NCBI RefSeq assembly: GCF_003030465.1
Contig: NZ_CP028339.1
Location: forward strand, 62,001 to 126,000
Reading direction: 5' to 3'
Length of the DNA: 64,000 nucleotides
Source: Thauera aromatica K172
GTDB taxonomy: Bacteria > Pseudomonadota > Gammaproteobacteria > Burkholderiales > Rhodocyclaceae
Made by a program: the position numbers and the translations under genes
Notes under the pieces: model-generated
Database searches by the model: none
What the model was told of the DNA's origin: nothing
Seen by the model: only the letters and a program-made list of their open reading frames with translations
Part shown: positions 53,727-61,953 of the stretch, piece by piece
How positions within the stretch are numbered: position 1 is the stretch's first letter
Layout: each line of letters begins with the position of its first letter

Positions 53727-54370
53727 GCCTGATCCCAGAGGTAATACACGCTGGGCCCGGTGCCGAGCTCCTCGTGCATGCGGAAATGCTGTGTTTCGGC
53801 GAGCAGCCGGCTGACCGCGCTGTCGGGGTCGTCGAGGTCACCGAATGCCATCGCCCCGGAAATGCAGGAGTTGACGCAGGCCGGAGTGACTTCCGGGTCG
53901 CGGCCCGGAATGCGCCCGCTGCGCGCGGCCTCGTCGATGCGGTCCTTGCAGAAGGTGCATTTGGTTGCCACCGAAATGCGTGCCGGGTCGAAGCGCACCG
54001 CTTCCGAGGCGATCGGCTGGTCACCGTAGGCGAAGCGCGCTTCGTGCACGATCGAGCGCGCCTCGTAGGGGCAGGCCATGATGCAGTTCGCACAACCGAT
54101 GCAGACGTCGTAGTCGATGGCGACCAGGCCGTCGCCGCGTTTCTGCGTGGCCTGGGTCGGGCACACTTCCTCGCACGGTGGGTTCTCGCAATGCATGCAG
54201 GCCATCGGCAGGAAGCTGCGCCGCACGTCGGGGAACTTGCCGGTTTCGAGGTCGAGCACGCGCCGCCATTGCACCCCGGGCGGGGTGGCGTTGGCGTTCT
54301 TGCACGCGGCGGTGCAGGTCTGGCAGCCGACGCAGCGGCGCAGGTCGATGGTCATCACATAGCGGCTCAT
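53723..54370 (-). CDS. Four-cluster ferredoxin subunit (PadC candidate)
   Basis: A 215-residue iron-sulfur protein of the DmsB/NrfC type with four [4Fe-4S] sites: Cys13/16/19/23, Cys58/61/66/70, Cys90/93/96/100 and Cys138/141/165/169. There is no Tat or Sec signal, so it is cytoplasmic, unlike periplasmic DMSO or thiosulfate reductases. It wires the molybdenum subunit to the membrane anchor. It overlaps both neighbours by four bases. Confidence 0.88.
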   Translation of the reverse strand: MSRYVMTIDLRRCVGCQTCTAACKNANATPPGVQWRRVLDLETGKFPDVRRSFLPMACMHCENPPCEEVCPTQATQKRGDGLVAIDYDVCIGCANCIMACPYEARSIVHEARFAYGDQPIASEAVRFDPARISVATKCTFCKDRIDEAARSGRIPGRDPEVTPACVNSCISGAMAFGDLDDPDSAVSRLLAETQHFRMHEELGTGPSVYYLWDQA

Positions 54371-57120
54371 TGCGCTTGCCTCCCGGAAATGCGGCGAATG
54401 GCGACGCGGACGATGTCGGCACCCGAGCCGGTGGCGTCGGTGAGTTCCATCGACATCGGTGCGATCGTGTTCAGGCTGGGCATGCCGAAGTCCTTGGCGA
54501 AGGGAGTGGCCCAGTGGTCGAACTGGCCGATGATCACCAGCGTGTCGGGGCGGATGCCGTTCGCCAGCACCGCCTTGCCGTAGGTGGCGCCGATGTGCGA
54601 GCGGATCTCGACGCGGTCGCCGTCGGCGATGCCGTACTGCTTGGCGGTGTCGGCGTTCATGATCACTCCGGCGTGGCCGCGCACGTTCTGCGCGACTTCG
54701 CGCATCAGCGCGATGCTGACGTTGCCGCCGGTGTGGTATTGCATGCTCTTGGTCGCCAGCAGCCACAGCGGGAAGTCTTCCGCCTTCGCCCCGCTATCGA
54801 CCAGGGCCTTCTCCCAGCGCCCGGGCACGTCGTGCCATTCGGGCAGCGCGGTGTATTCGGAGAGCTGTTCGTCCCACCAGTGCATCCGATTCTCGTGCAG
54901 GCGGTTGCCGAGTTCGCGGCCGATGCGCAGCAGGCGTTCCTGGTAGGGCAGCTCGTAGCGCAGCCCCTTTTCCGCCAGGGTCGGGGTCAGGTACCAGGCT
55001 TTCTGCGACATCGGCACGGTGTAGAAGCCGTGCTCCTTGAACCAGGCCAGGTCGAGCGTTTCGCGTCCGCCGGAAAGCTCGGCCGAGGCGGCGCGGCAGA
55101 CGGCGTCCCAGATCGTGTCGACGCCGTGTTCGCGCGCCGGGTCGAGGCTGAAATCGTAGCCTTCGCCTTTCAGTGCCGACACTCCGCCGGCACCGCGGTT
55201 GAGCGCCTTGTTGTAGGCCTCGAGCAGCCCGGTGCGGCGCGCCAGTTCGGTGCTGATCCAGGTGAAGTCGCGCGTCTCGCCCTGCGGCTCGACCGCCGGC
55301 TGGCGCAGGACGACGCCGCGCGCGGTCCAGAACTGCTCGACGAACTTGGTGCCGCCGACCCGGATCATCTGCAGCGATTCGAGGTCGGTGGCCTCGGGCA
55401 GCAGCAGGTCGGCGAAGAAGTTGGTCTCGTCGATCGTGTACGCGAACGACACCGTGAACGGGAAGGTGGCGATGGTGTCGACCAGGGCCTGGGTGTCCCA
55501 GAACGAGATCGCCGGATTGGAACGGTAGATGAACCACATCTCGGGCATCGTCGGTGTCGGCAGGTTCCAGTCCTGCGGCACTTCGCGCTGGAACATCCAC
55601 GCCAGCTGGGTCGGCCCCAGGGCCTGGCTCCAGGCCGAGTTGCCGACGATCGGCACCAGGGTGCGGTGGGCGTTGCGCCCGGTGGGCTGGGCGACCCAGT
55701 GTTCCTTGTCGGTGGGGTTGAACTTCTGCGCCATGAAGCCGTCCTCGCCGGCGACGACGCTGAGGTGGCGGTCGTCGTGCGGGCGGTTCAGGCGCACGGT
55801 GGTGCCGAGCGTGCCACCGGGAACTTCGAGCGCCCCCACCAGGGTGGCGAGCACGGTGCGTGCCCAGCAGCACTCGAATGCGCCCCAGCCGTTGTTGACC
55901 GATTTGCCCAGGGTCACCGCCACCGGGCGCAGCGGCAGGGTCGCGCCGTCGATCTCGATGGTGCCGCCGATGCCGGCGTTGTCGAGGAACTCGCCGGCGA
56001 TGCGGCGGATCGTGTCGGCCGGAATGTCGCAGACCTGCGCCGCCCATTCCGGGCTGTATTTGCCCATGTGTTCGACGAGCTTGACGAAGGCCGGGACACC
56101 GTCGACTTCGGTGAGGGGGCGGCGCGCGTCGTCGGCGTCGACGCTGATCGCCGCGGCGACGCGGAAGCGGCCCTCCAGCGCCGGCACCGCGCCCGGCGTA
56201 TCGAAGGGCACGGCGCGCGCGCTGGTGCAGTCCCAGACCAGCGGCTTGGCGCTGTCCGGGTCGCGCAGGTAGAGCCCATCCGGTCCCACCAGGTAGGGCG
56301 AGGAGGTGCGATCGCGCAGGAAGGGCAGGTCGAGCCGGGCGAGTCCGTGTTCGCACACCATCACATGGATCAGGGCGAACATGAAGGCGGGGTCGGTCTT
56401 GGGGCGGATCGGCACCCATTCGGCCGAACAGGCGCCGGTGATCGAGAGGTGGGGTTCGACCTGCACGCGCTTGTAGCCGCGCACCCGCGCCTGGGCGTGG
56501 CGGGTGACCGCGCACGGACCGCCGGAGGCTTCGACGTTGCTGCCGATCGAGATCACGTAGCGGGTCAGCGGGGTGTCGGCGGCGACGGTGAATGCACGAT
56601 GCCAGAACTCGCCGTACAGGTGCTCGGAATGCACGCACTTGACTCCCTGGCCGGAGCCGAAGCTGAAGTCGATCGGCCCCCAGGCGGCGAGGAAGGCGGG
56701 GAGGGTGCCCATGTACATCGCCGGTGTGCCGCCGTGGCCGAAGCTGGCCGCGACCCGCGGCAGGCCGGACTCGTCGATCAGGCCCTTGGCGCGGATCGCG
56801 TTGAGCTTGTCGGCCATGATGCCGAGCGCCTCGTCCCACGAGATCGGCACGAAGCCCGGATCCTCGTTGCGCCCCTTCTTCGGATTGGTGCGCTTCATCG
56901 GCTGCAGGATGCGGTGCGGGTTGTAGGTTTTCTGCACCAGACCGTGCGCTTTGACGCACACCCGTCCGCGCGCCGGATGGACGTCGGCGGCGGCGAAGTT
57001 GGGCTCGACCTCGGTGGCCACACCGTCGACCACTTTCACGGTCATGAAGTCGGGGCCGGCCACGCAGTTGTAGCAGTAGGTGGGAACGTTCCGCACCGTC
57101 CGGGGGGTTTCGCTGGTCAT
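54367..57120 (-). CDS. padB: Molybdopterin oxidoreductase, probably phenylacetyl-CoA:acceptor oxidoreductase large subunit
   Basis: A 917-residue DMSO-reductase-family enzyme binding bis-molybdopterin guanine dinucleotide. The N-terminal cluster motif reads Cys16-x2-Cys19-x4-Asp24-x30-Cys55 (TYCYNCVAGPDFMTV, GRVCVKAHG), lacking the usual third Cys. Cys162 in GVKCVHSEHLYGEFW is a candidate Mo ligand. A C-terminal molybdopterin-binding domain starts near residue 790 (YHTGGNVSIAL, then GIADGDRVEIRSH). With no Tat signal it faces the cytosol. PaaX, FdhD and a phenylpyruvate decarboxylase in the window support PadB (phenylacetyl-CoA to phenylglyoxylate, about 93 kDa in Thauera aromatica), but a formate- or sulfur-related enzyme is not formally excluded. 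It starts 14 bases after fdhD. Confidence 0.7.
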   Translation of the reverse strand: MTSETPRTVRNVPTYCYNCVAGPDFMTVKVVDGVATEVEPNFAAADVHPARGRVCVKAHGLVQKTYNPHRILQPMKRTNPKKGRNEDPGFVPISWDEALGIMADKLNAIRAKGLIDESGLPRVAASFGHGGTPAMYMGTLPAFLAAWGPIDFSFGSGQGVKCVHSEHLYGEFWHRAFTVAADTPLTRYVISIGSNVEASGGPCAVTRHAQARVRGYKRVQVEPHLSITGACSAEWVPIRPKTDPAFMFALIHVMVCEHGLARLDLPFLRDRTSSPYLVGPDGLYLRDPDSAKPLVWDCTSARAVPFDTPGAVPALEGRFRVAAAISVDADDARRPLTEVDGVPAFVKLVEHMGKYSPEWAAQVCDIPADTIRRIAGEFLDNAGIGGTIEIDGATLPLRPVAVTLGKSVNNGWGAFECCWARTVLATLVGALEVPGGTLGTTVRLNRPHDDRHLSVVAGEDGFMAQKFNPTDKEHWVAQPTGRNAHRTLVPIVGNSAWSQALGPTQLAWMFQREVPQDWNLPTPTMPEMWFIYRSNPAISFWDTQALVDTIATFPFTVSFAYTIDETNFFADLLLPEATDLESLQMIRVGGTKFVEQFWTARGVVLRQPAVEPQGETRDFTWISTELARRTGLLEAYNKALNRGAGGVSALKGEGYDFSLDPAREHGVDTIWDAVCRAASAELSGGRETLDLAWFKEHGFYTVPMSQKAWYLTPTLAEKGLRYELPYQERLLRIGRELGNRLHENRMHWWDEQLSEYTALPEWHDVPGRWEKALVDSGAKAEDFPLWLLATKSMQYHTGGNVSIALMREVAQNVRGHAGVIMNADTAKQYGIADGDRVEIRSHIGATYGKAVLANGIRPDTLVIIGQFDHWATPFAKDFGMPSLNTIAPMSMELTDATGSGADIVRVAIRRISGRQAQ

Positions 57121-57134
57121 CACAGGGCCTCGTT

Positions 57135-57956
57135 TCAGTGGATCCGTTGGGGGTGGGAATAAACGCTGTGGCGGGCATCGCGGGCGAAGCCGACGAGGGT
57201 CACGCCGGCGGCCTGAGCCACGCGCACCGCCATCCCGGTGGGCGCCGAGCGCGCGGCGATCAGCGGAATGCCGACCGCCGCTGCCTTCTGCACGATCTCG
57301 TAGCTGGCGCGGCTGGTCATGAGCACGAAGCCGTCGCCGAAACCGCCGCCCTGTGCGGCGACGGCGCCGATCAGCTTGTCGAGCGCGTTGTGGCGGCCGA
57401 CGTCCTCGCGCACCAGCGCGACGCTGCCGTCGAGCCGGCACCAGGCCGCGCCATGGACCGCGCCGGTGAGGTGGAACAGGGGCTGGAGGGCGTGCAATCC
57501 GGATTGCGCGCGCAGCAGCGCGCCGGAGGCCACGGCGGTGGCGGCGCTGCTCCGGTTCGGGCACGGGCGCTGCAGCAATTGTTCGAGACTTTCGATGCCG
57601 CACAGGCCGCAGCCGGTGCGTCCGGCCAGCGCGCGGCGCCGGGTGCGCATGTGCGCAAAACGCTCGCCGGCCAGGTGCATGCGGATTTCACAGCCGCTGC
57701 CGTGCTCGATGACGTCGATGTCGTAGAGCTCGCCCGGGCGCTCGATGATGCCTTCGCTGAGGCTGAAGCCGAGGGCGAAATCGTCCAGGTCCTGCGGCGT
57801 GGCCAGCATCACCGCCTGCGAGAAACCGTTGTAGACCAGGGCGACCGGGGTCTCCTCGGCGACGGTGTCTTCGGCGTGCACCGTGTCGCCGCCGCTCCAG
57901 CGCTCGACGCCGTAGCGGCCATGTGTCTCCGTCACCGGATAGGAACTCGTATGCAT
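57135..57956 (-). CDS. fdhD: Sulfur carrier FdhD for molybdoenzyme maturation
   Basis: A 273-residue FdhD protein with the catalytic Cys116-x2-Cys119 (GRTGCGLCGIESL). FdhD moves sulfur from IscS to the Mo cofactor of formate dehydrogenase-like enzymes. Other conserved parts are ETPVALVYNGFSQAVMLATP, REDVGRHNALDKLIG and LMTSRASYEIVQKAA. The ATG at 57956 has GGAG upstream. It is first in the operon fdhD-padB-padC-padD, implying the large subunit needs sulfuration. It is divergent from a ModE-like regulator. Confidence 0.92.
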   Translation of the reverse strand: MHTSSYPVTETHGRYGVERWSGGDTVHAEDTVAEETPVALVYNGFSQAVMLATPQDLDDFALGFSLSEGIIERPGELYDIDVIEHGSGCEIRMHLAGERFAHMRTRRRALAGRTGCGLCGIESLEQLLQRPCPNRSSAATAVASGALLRAQSGLHALQPLFHLTGAVHGAAWCRLDGSVALVREDVGRHNALDKLIGAVAAQGGGFGDGFVLMTSRASYEIVQKAAAVGIPLIAARSAPTGMAVRVAQAAGVTLVGFARDARHSVYSHPQRIH

Positions 57957-58339
57957 AGCAAACTCCGTTTTTGAAACGTCTTCTGCAACTCGATGCGCGC
58001 TTTTGATGCGCGGTTTTTTCATGATACAAATTAACAAACGAAAATCAACGTTTATGTATCAAGTTAAAAAAACTGCTTATTTTTCATCGAACTGCATTCT
58101 GTATTTTTGCGGTGCTTGGTTTGCGGTTGGCTTTTTCGGTATGCAATCCGGTGCATAGGAAAACGCCTCCCGAGAAGCGTCCGGGAGCGCCGCTCCGGCC
58201 CCGATCGATTGTCGTCGGGCACGAACGGATCGGCCGGCAATGACGCTGCCCGCGCTCGGCGCGGCGTCGATGACGGCCGGAATGCGGTACCCTGCGCGCA
58301 GTCCTGCGGAGGGCTGCAGGGCGGTGATGAGCCGGAAAC
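57957..58339. promoter_or_regulatory. AT-rich divergent promoter region of fdhD and the ModE-like gene
   Basis: This 383-base region is strongly AT-rich at 58000-58150. A possible fdhD promoter has -35 TTGATT and -10 TATCAT (minus strand, 16 bases apart). Arms TGATACA (58022-58028) and TGTATCA (58055-58061), with inner AAACG/CGTTT, form an interrupted palindrome overlapping it, a likely regulator site. No gene is seen here. Confidence 0.45.
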
Positions 58340-59437
58340 ATGCACAGAGTCAGACTGAATTACGTCCTCGGCGGCAGCGCTGGCAGCGCGCCGATCCGCA
58401 ATCCCCTGCTCGATCTGCTGCAGGCGGTGCGCGAGCAGGGTTCGATCTCGGCCGCGGCGCGCACGCTGGGGTTGTCCTACCGCCATGTCTGGGGCGAGCT
58501 CAAGCGCTGGGAAAGCGAGCTCGGCCAGCCCCTGATCCTGTGGGAGAAGGGCCAGGCGGCGCGCTTGAGCGAGTTCGGCGCCAAGCTGCTGTGGGCCGAG
58601 CGCCAGGCTCAGGCACGGCTGTTGCCGCAGATTGAGGCCCTGCGCGCCGACCTCGAACGCGCCTTCGCGGTGGCCTTCGACGATTCGGCGCACGTGCTGA
58701 CCTTCTACGCCAGCCACGACGAGGCGCTCGCCGCGCTGCGCGAGCACGCGCGCGGCGAGCGCCTGCACCTGGACATCCGCTTCACCGGCAGCGTCGATGC
58801 GATCCGCGCGCTCAACGAAGGGCGGTGCACGATGGCGGGCTTCCACACCCGGCTGGCGCCTTCACCCGACTCGCTGTCGCGGCGCACCTACAAGCCGCTG
58901 CTGCGCCCCGGCCAGCACAAGCTGATCGGCTTCGCGCGGCGCACCCAGGGGCTGATCGTGGCGCCGGGCAATCCGCTCGGCCTGCATGCGCTCGCCGATC
59001 TGGTCGCGCGCGAGGCGCGCTTCATCAACCGGGTGCGGGGCACCGGCACCCGGGTGCTGGTCGACGAGCTGCTCGCCGAAGCCGGGATCGATCCTGCGGC
59101 GCTGCCGGGCTACGGCCGTGAGGAGCCTTCGCATGCCGCGATCGCCCAGGCGGTGGCGAGCGGCGACGCCGATGCCGGCCTCGGCATCGAAGCCAGCGCG
59201 CGTGCGCGCGGCCTCGGCTTCGTCCCCCTGGCCGAGGAGAACTACTATCTCGCCTGCCTCAAGAGCAGCCTCGAGCAGCCCGCCACCCGCGCCCTGCTCG
59301 CCCTCCTCGCGACCCCCGCCTGGCAGCGCCGCCTCGCCGCCCTGCCCGGCTATGCGCCGATGTCGAGCGGTGCGGTGCTGTCGATGAGCCGGGTGCTGCC
59401 GTGGTGGCGGTTCGCGCGGCGGGGGGCGGCCGCCTGA
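58340..59437 (+). CDS. ModE-like regulator with PBP-type ligand domain
   Basis: A 365-residue regulator: an N-terminal ModE/LysR-type winged helix (LLDLLQAVREQGSISAAARTLGLSYRHVWGELKRWE) fused to a periplasmic-binding-protein-like domain (about 120-340: LTFYASHDEALAALREHARG, INRVRGTGTRVLVDELLAEAG, YYLACLKSSLEQPA). The ligand domain resembles molybdate/tungstate-type binding proteins, so sensing the cofactor metal is plausible. It is divergent from the fdhD operon, which it probably controls. Confidence 0.82.
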   Translation: MHRVRLNYVLGGSAGSAPIRNPLLDLLQAVREQGSISAAARTLGLSYRHVWGELKRWESELGQPLILWEKGQAARLSEFGAKLLWAERQAQARLLPQIEALRADLERAFAVAFDDSAHVLTFYASHDEALAALREHARGERLHLDIRFTGSVDAIRALNEGRCTMAGFHTRLAPSPDSLSRRTYKPLLRPGQHKLIGFARRTQGLIVAPGNPLGLHALADLVAREARFINRVRGTGTRVLVDELLAEAGIDPAALPGYGREEPSHAAIAQAVASGDADAGLGIEASARARGLGFVPLAEENYYLACLKSSLEQPATRALLALLATPAWQRRLAALPGYAPMSSGAVLSMSRVLPWWRFARRGAAA

Positions 59438-59531
59438 CACCGGCCGGCTTGCGGGCCGGGAAAGAACAGAACCGTGCGGACGGCACCGGCCTGCTTCGGC
59501 GGGAGGCGCCGTCGGCGCCGAAAGGATGACG

Positions 59532-60728
59532 ATGGACCTGGATTTCACTGCCGAAGAACGGGCGTTCCGCGACGAAGTGCGCAGCTTCCTGCGCGATCAC
59601 CTACCCGCCGCCGTGCGCCACAAAGTGCTGAACGGCATCTACCTCGAGCGCGAAGACTATCTCGCCTGGCAGCGCGTGCTCCATGCGCGCGGCTGGGGCG
59701 GGCCGTCGTGGCCGGTCGCGTTCGGCGGCACCGGCTGGGGTCCGGTGCGCCAGTACCTGTTCGACGAGGCCTGCGCCGAAGCCGGCGCGCCGCGGCTGGT
59801 GCCGTTCGGGCTGAAGATGGTGGCTCCGGTGTTGATGGCGTTCGGCAGCGCGGCGCAGCAGCAGCGCTTCCTGCCGCCGATCCTGGCGGGCGAGGCGTGG
59901 TGGTGCCAGGGTTATTCCGAACCGGGGGCCGGCTCCGACCTCGCCGCGCTGCGGACACGGGCGGTGCGCGACGGCGAGCATTACGTGGTCGATGGGCAGA
60001 AGACCTGGACCACGTTCGCCCACTACGCCGACTGGATGTTCTGCCTGGTGCGCACCGACCCCGCGGCCAAGCCTCAGCGCGGGATCTCCTTCCTGCTCAT
60101 CGACATGCGCTCGCCCGGCATCCGCGTGCGCCCGATCCGCACCCTCGACGGCGCGCACGAGGTCAACGAAGTGTGGCTGGAAGGCGTCCGCGTGCCGCTG
60201 GCCAACCTTGTCGGCGAGGAAAACCGCGGCTGGACCTACGCCAAGTTCCTCCTCGGCCACGAGCGCAGCAACATCGCCGGGATCGGCATCGCCCGCCGCG
60301 AGCTGGCGCGGCTGAAGCGTCTCGCCCGCAGCGAGAGCTGCGACGGCCGCCCGCTGCTCGAGGCGCCGCTGTTCGCCGCCCGCGTCGCGCGCGTCGAAAT
60401 CGAACTGATGGCGCTCGAGATCACCAACCTGCGCGTGCTCTCGGCCGAAGCCGAGCAGCGCGCGCCGGGAGTGGAAGCTTCGATCCTGAAGATCCGCGGC
60501 AGCGAGATCCAGCAGGAGATCTTCGCCCTGATGACCGAGGCGCTCGGCCTCCAGGCGCTGCCCTACGACCGCGAGGCGATGGCGGCCGGCTACGCCGGCG
60601 ACTCCCCGCTGCCGGTCCATGCGCGCACCCCGACTGCGCAGTATCTGAACATGCGCAAGCTGTCGATCTACGGCGGCTCGAACGAGATCCAGCGCAACCT
60701 CATCGCCCGCAGCATGCTGGGCCTGTAA
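59532..60728 (+). CDS. Acyl-CoA dehydrogenase, PimC-like (large subunit)
   Basis: A 398-residue flavoprotein acyl-CoA dehydrogenase. FAD and substrate motifs include CQGYSEPGAGSDLAAL, YVVDGQKTWTTFAH and the C-terminal YGGSNEIQRNLIAR. It resembles the large subunit of pimeloyl-CoA dehydrogenase. The ATG at 59532 has AAAGG upstream; one two codons earlier (59526) is possible. It is followed 11 bases later by the small subunit gene. Its role is oxidation of a dicarboxylyl-CoA or similar acyl-CoA (inferred). Confidence 0.83.
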   Translation: MDLDFTAEERAFRDEVRSFLRDHLPAAVRHKVLNGIYLEREDYLAWQRVLHARGWGGPSWPVAFGGTGWGPVRQYLFDEACAEAGAPRLVPFGLKMVAPVLMAFGSAAQQQRFLPPILAGEAWWCQGYSEPGAGSDLAALRTRAVRDGEHYVVDGQKTWTTFAHYADWMFCLVRTDPAAKPQRGISFLLIDMRSPGIRVRPIRTLDGAHEVNEVWLEGVRVPLANLVGEENRGWTYAKFLLGHERSNIAGIGIARRELARLKRLARSESCDGRPLLEAPLFAARVARVEIELMALEITNLRVLSAEAEQRAPGVEASILKIRGSEIQQEIFALMTEALGLQALPYDREAMAAGYAGDSPLPVHARTPTAQYLNMRKLSIYGGSNEIQRNLIARSMLGL

Positions 60729-60739
60729 GGAGCGAGGCG

Positions 60740-61903
60740 ATGGACTTTTCCTTCACCGACGAACAGCTGCTGCTGCGCGACACCGCGGCGCGCTTCATCG
60801 CCCGCGAATACGGCTTCGACACCCGGCGCGCGATCCTGGGCAGCGCTGGCGGCGAGCGTGGCGCGCGGGAGGCCGGCCTCTGGCGCACGCTGGCCGAGCT
60901 GGGGCTGCTGGCGCTGCGGGTGCCGGAGGAAGACGGCGGCGTGGGCGGCGGCGCGGTCGACACCTTGCTGGTGATGTCCGCCTTCGGCAAGGGCCTGTTC
61001 GCCGAGCCCTATCTCGCCAGCGCGGTGCTGGCCACGGAGGCGATCGTCCGCCTCGGCACCCCCGCCCAGCGCCGCCGCTGGCTGCGGCCGATGGCGGCGG
61101 GGACGCTGATCGCCGCCTTCGCCCATGACGAGCGCGGCACCCGCGGCGATGCGCTGGCGCTGGCGACGCGCGCGACCCGGGTCGGTGCCGGCTATCTGCT
61201 CGAGGGCCACAAGACGGTGGTCGAGCACGGCGCGCGCGCCGACCTGCTGCTGGTGTCGGCGCGCACCGACGGCGGCGGGGTGGCGCTGTTCGCCCTCGGG
61301 CGCGAGACCCCCGGCCTGCGCCTGGCGGCGTATCCGACGGTCGATGGCGGCGGGGCGGCGGACGTGTTCCTCGACCAGGTCTACCTGCCGGCGTCGGCCC
61401 GTCTCGGAGATGGTGAGAGTGAGGGCGAGGGGGGCGCTGAGGGCGATGCCGCCGAAGCTCTGCTCGCGGTGCTCGACAGCGGGCTGGCGGCGGTGTGCGG
61501 GGAGGCGGTCGGGGTGCTCGAACGCAGCCTCGATGCGACCGTCGAATACATCCGCGCGCGCACCCAGTTCGGCGCGCCGATCGCCACTTTCCAGGTCCTG
61601 CAGCACCGCATCGCCGACATGCGGATCCATCTCGAGCAGGCGCGTTCGATGGCTTGCCTCGCCGCCGCGCGCGCGGGCGCAGGGACGGCGGCGGAGCGGG
61701 CGCGGGCGATGTCGGCGGCGAAGGTGGTGGTGGGCGAGGCCTGCCGCTTCGTCGGCGAGCAGGCGGTCCAGCTCCACGGCGGGATGGGCATGACCGAAGA
61801 GCTCGATATCGCGCACGGCTTCCGCCGCCTGTTCGCGATCGAGAAGCGCTTCGGCTCGACCCAGGACCACCTGGCGCGCTTTGCCCGGCTGCTCGCGGCC
61901 TGA
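60740..61903 (+). CDS. Acyl-CoA dehydrogenase, PimD-like (small subunit)
   Basis: A 387-residue acyl-CoA dehydrogenase homologue paired with the preceding gene. Segments such as GYLLEGHKTVVEHGARADL, EYIRARTQFGAPIATFQVLQ and QLHGGMGMTEELDIAH match the family. There is a short Gly/Glu-rich insert near residue 225 (GDGESEGEGGAEGD). The ATG at 60740 has AAGGAG upstream. Heterodimeric ACADs of this kind handle dicarboxylic or ring-derived acyl-CoAs, which fits aromatic degradation. Confidence 0.83.
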   Translation: MDFSFTDEQLLLRDTAARFIAREYGFDTRRAILGSAGGERGAREAGLWRTLAELGLLALRVPEEDGGVGGGAVDTLLVMSAFGKGLFAEPYLASAVLATEAIVRLGTPAQRRRWLRPMAAGTLIAAFAHDERGTRGDALALATRATRVGAGYLLEGHKTVVEHGARADLLLVSARTDGGGVALFALGRETPGLRLAAYPTVDGGGAADVFLDQVYLPASARLGDGESEGEGGAEGDAAEALLAVLDSGLAAVCGEAVGVLERSLDATVEYIRARTQFGAPIATFQVLQHRIADMRIHLEQARSMACLAAARAGAGTAAERARAMSAAKVVVGEACRFVGEQAVQLHGGMGMTEELDIAHGFRRLFAIEKRFGSTQDHLARFARLLAA

Positions 61904-61953
61904 GCAAGGCCGCCGGCGGGCGCGGGGAGGCGCAGCCCGGGAGCGGGGGGCGC

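Noticed and set aside
58064..58846. A 260-codon minus-strand open frame across the fdhD/ModE-like gap
   Set aside because: Most of it is antisense to the ModE-like gene and the remainder is the AT-rich promoter region.
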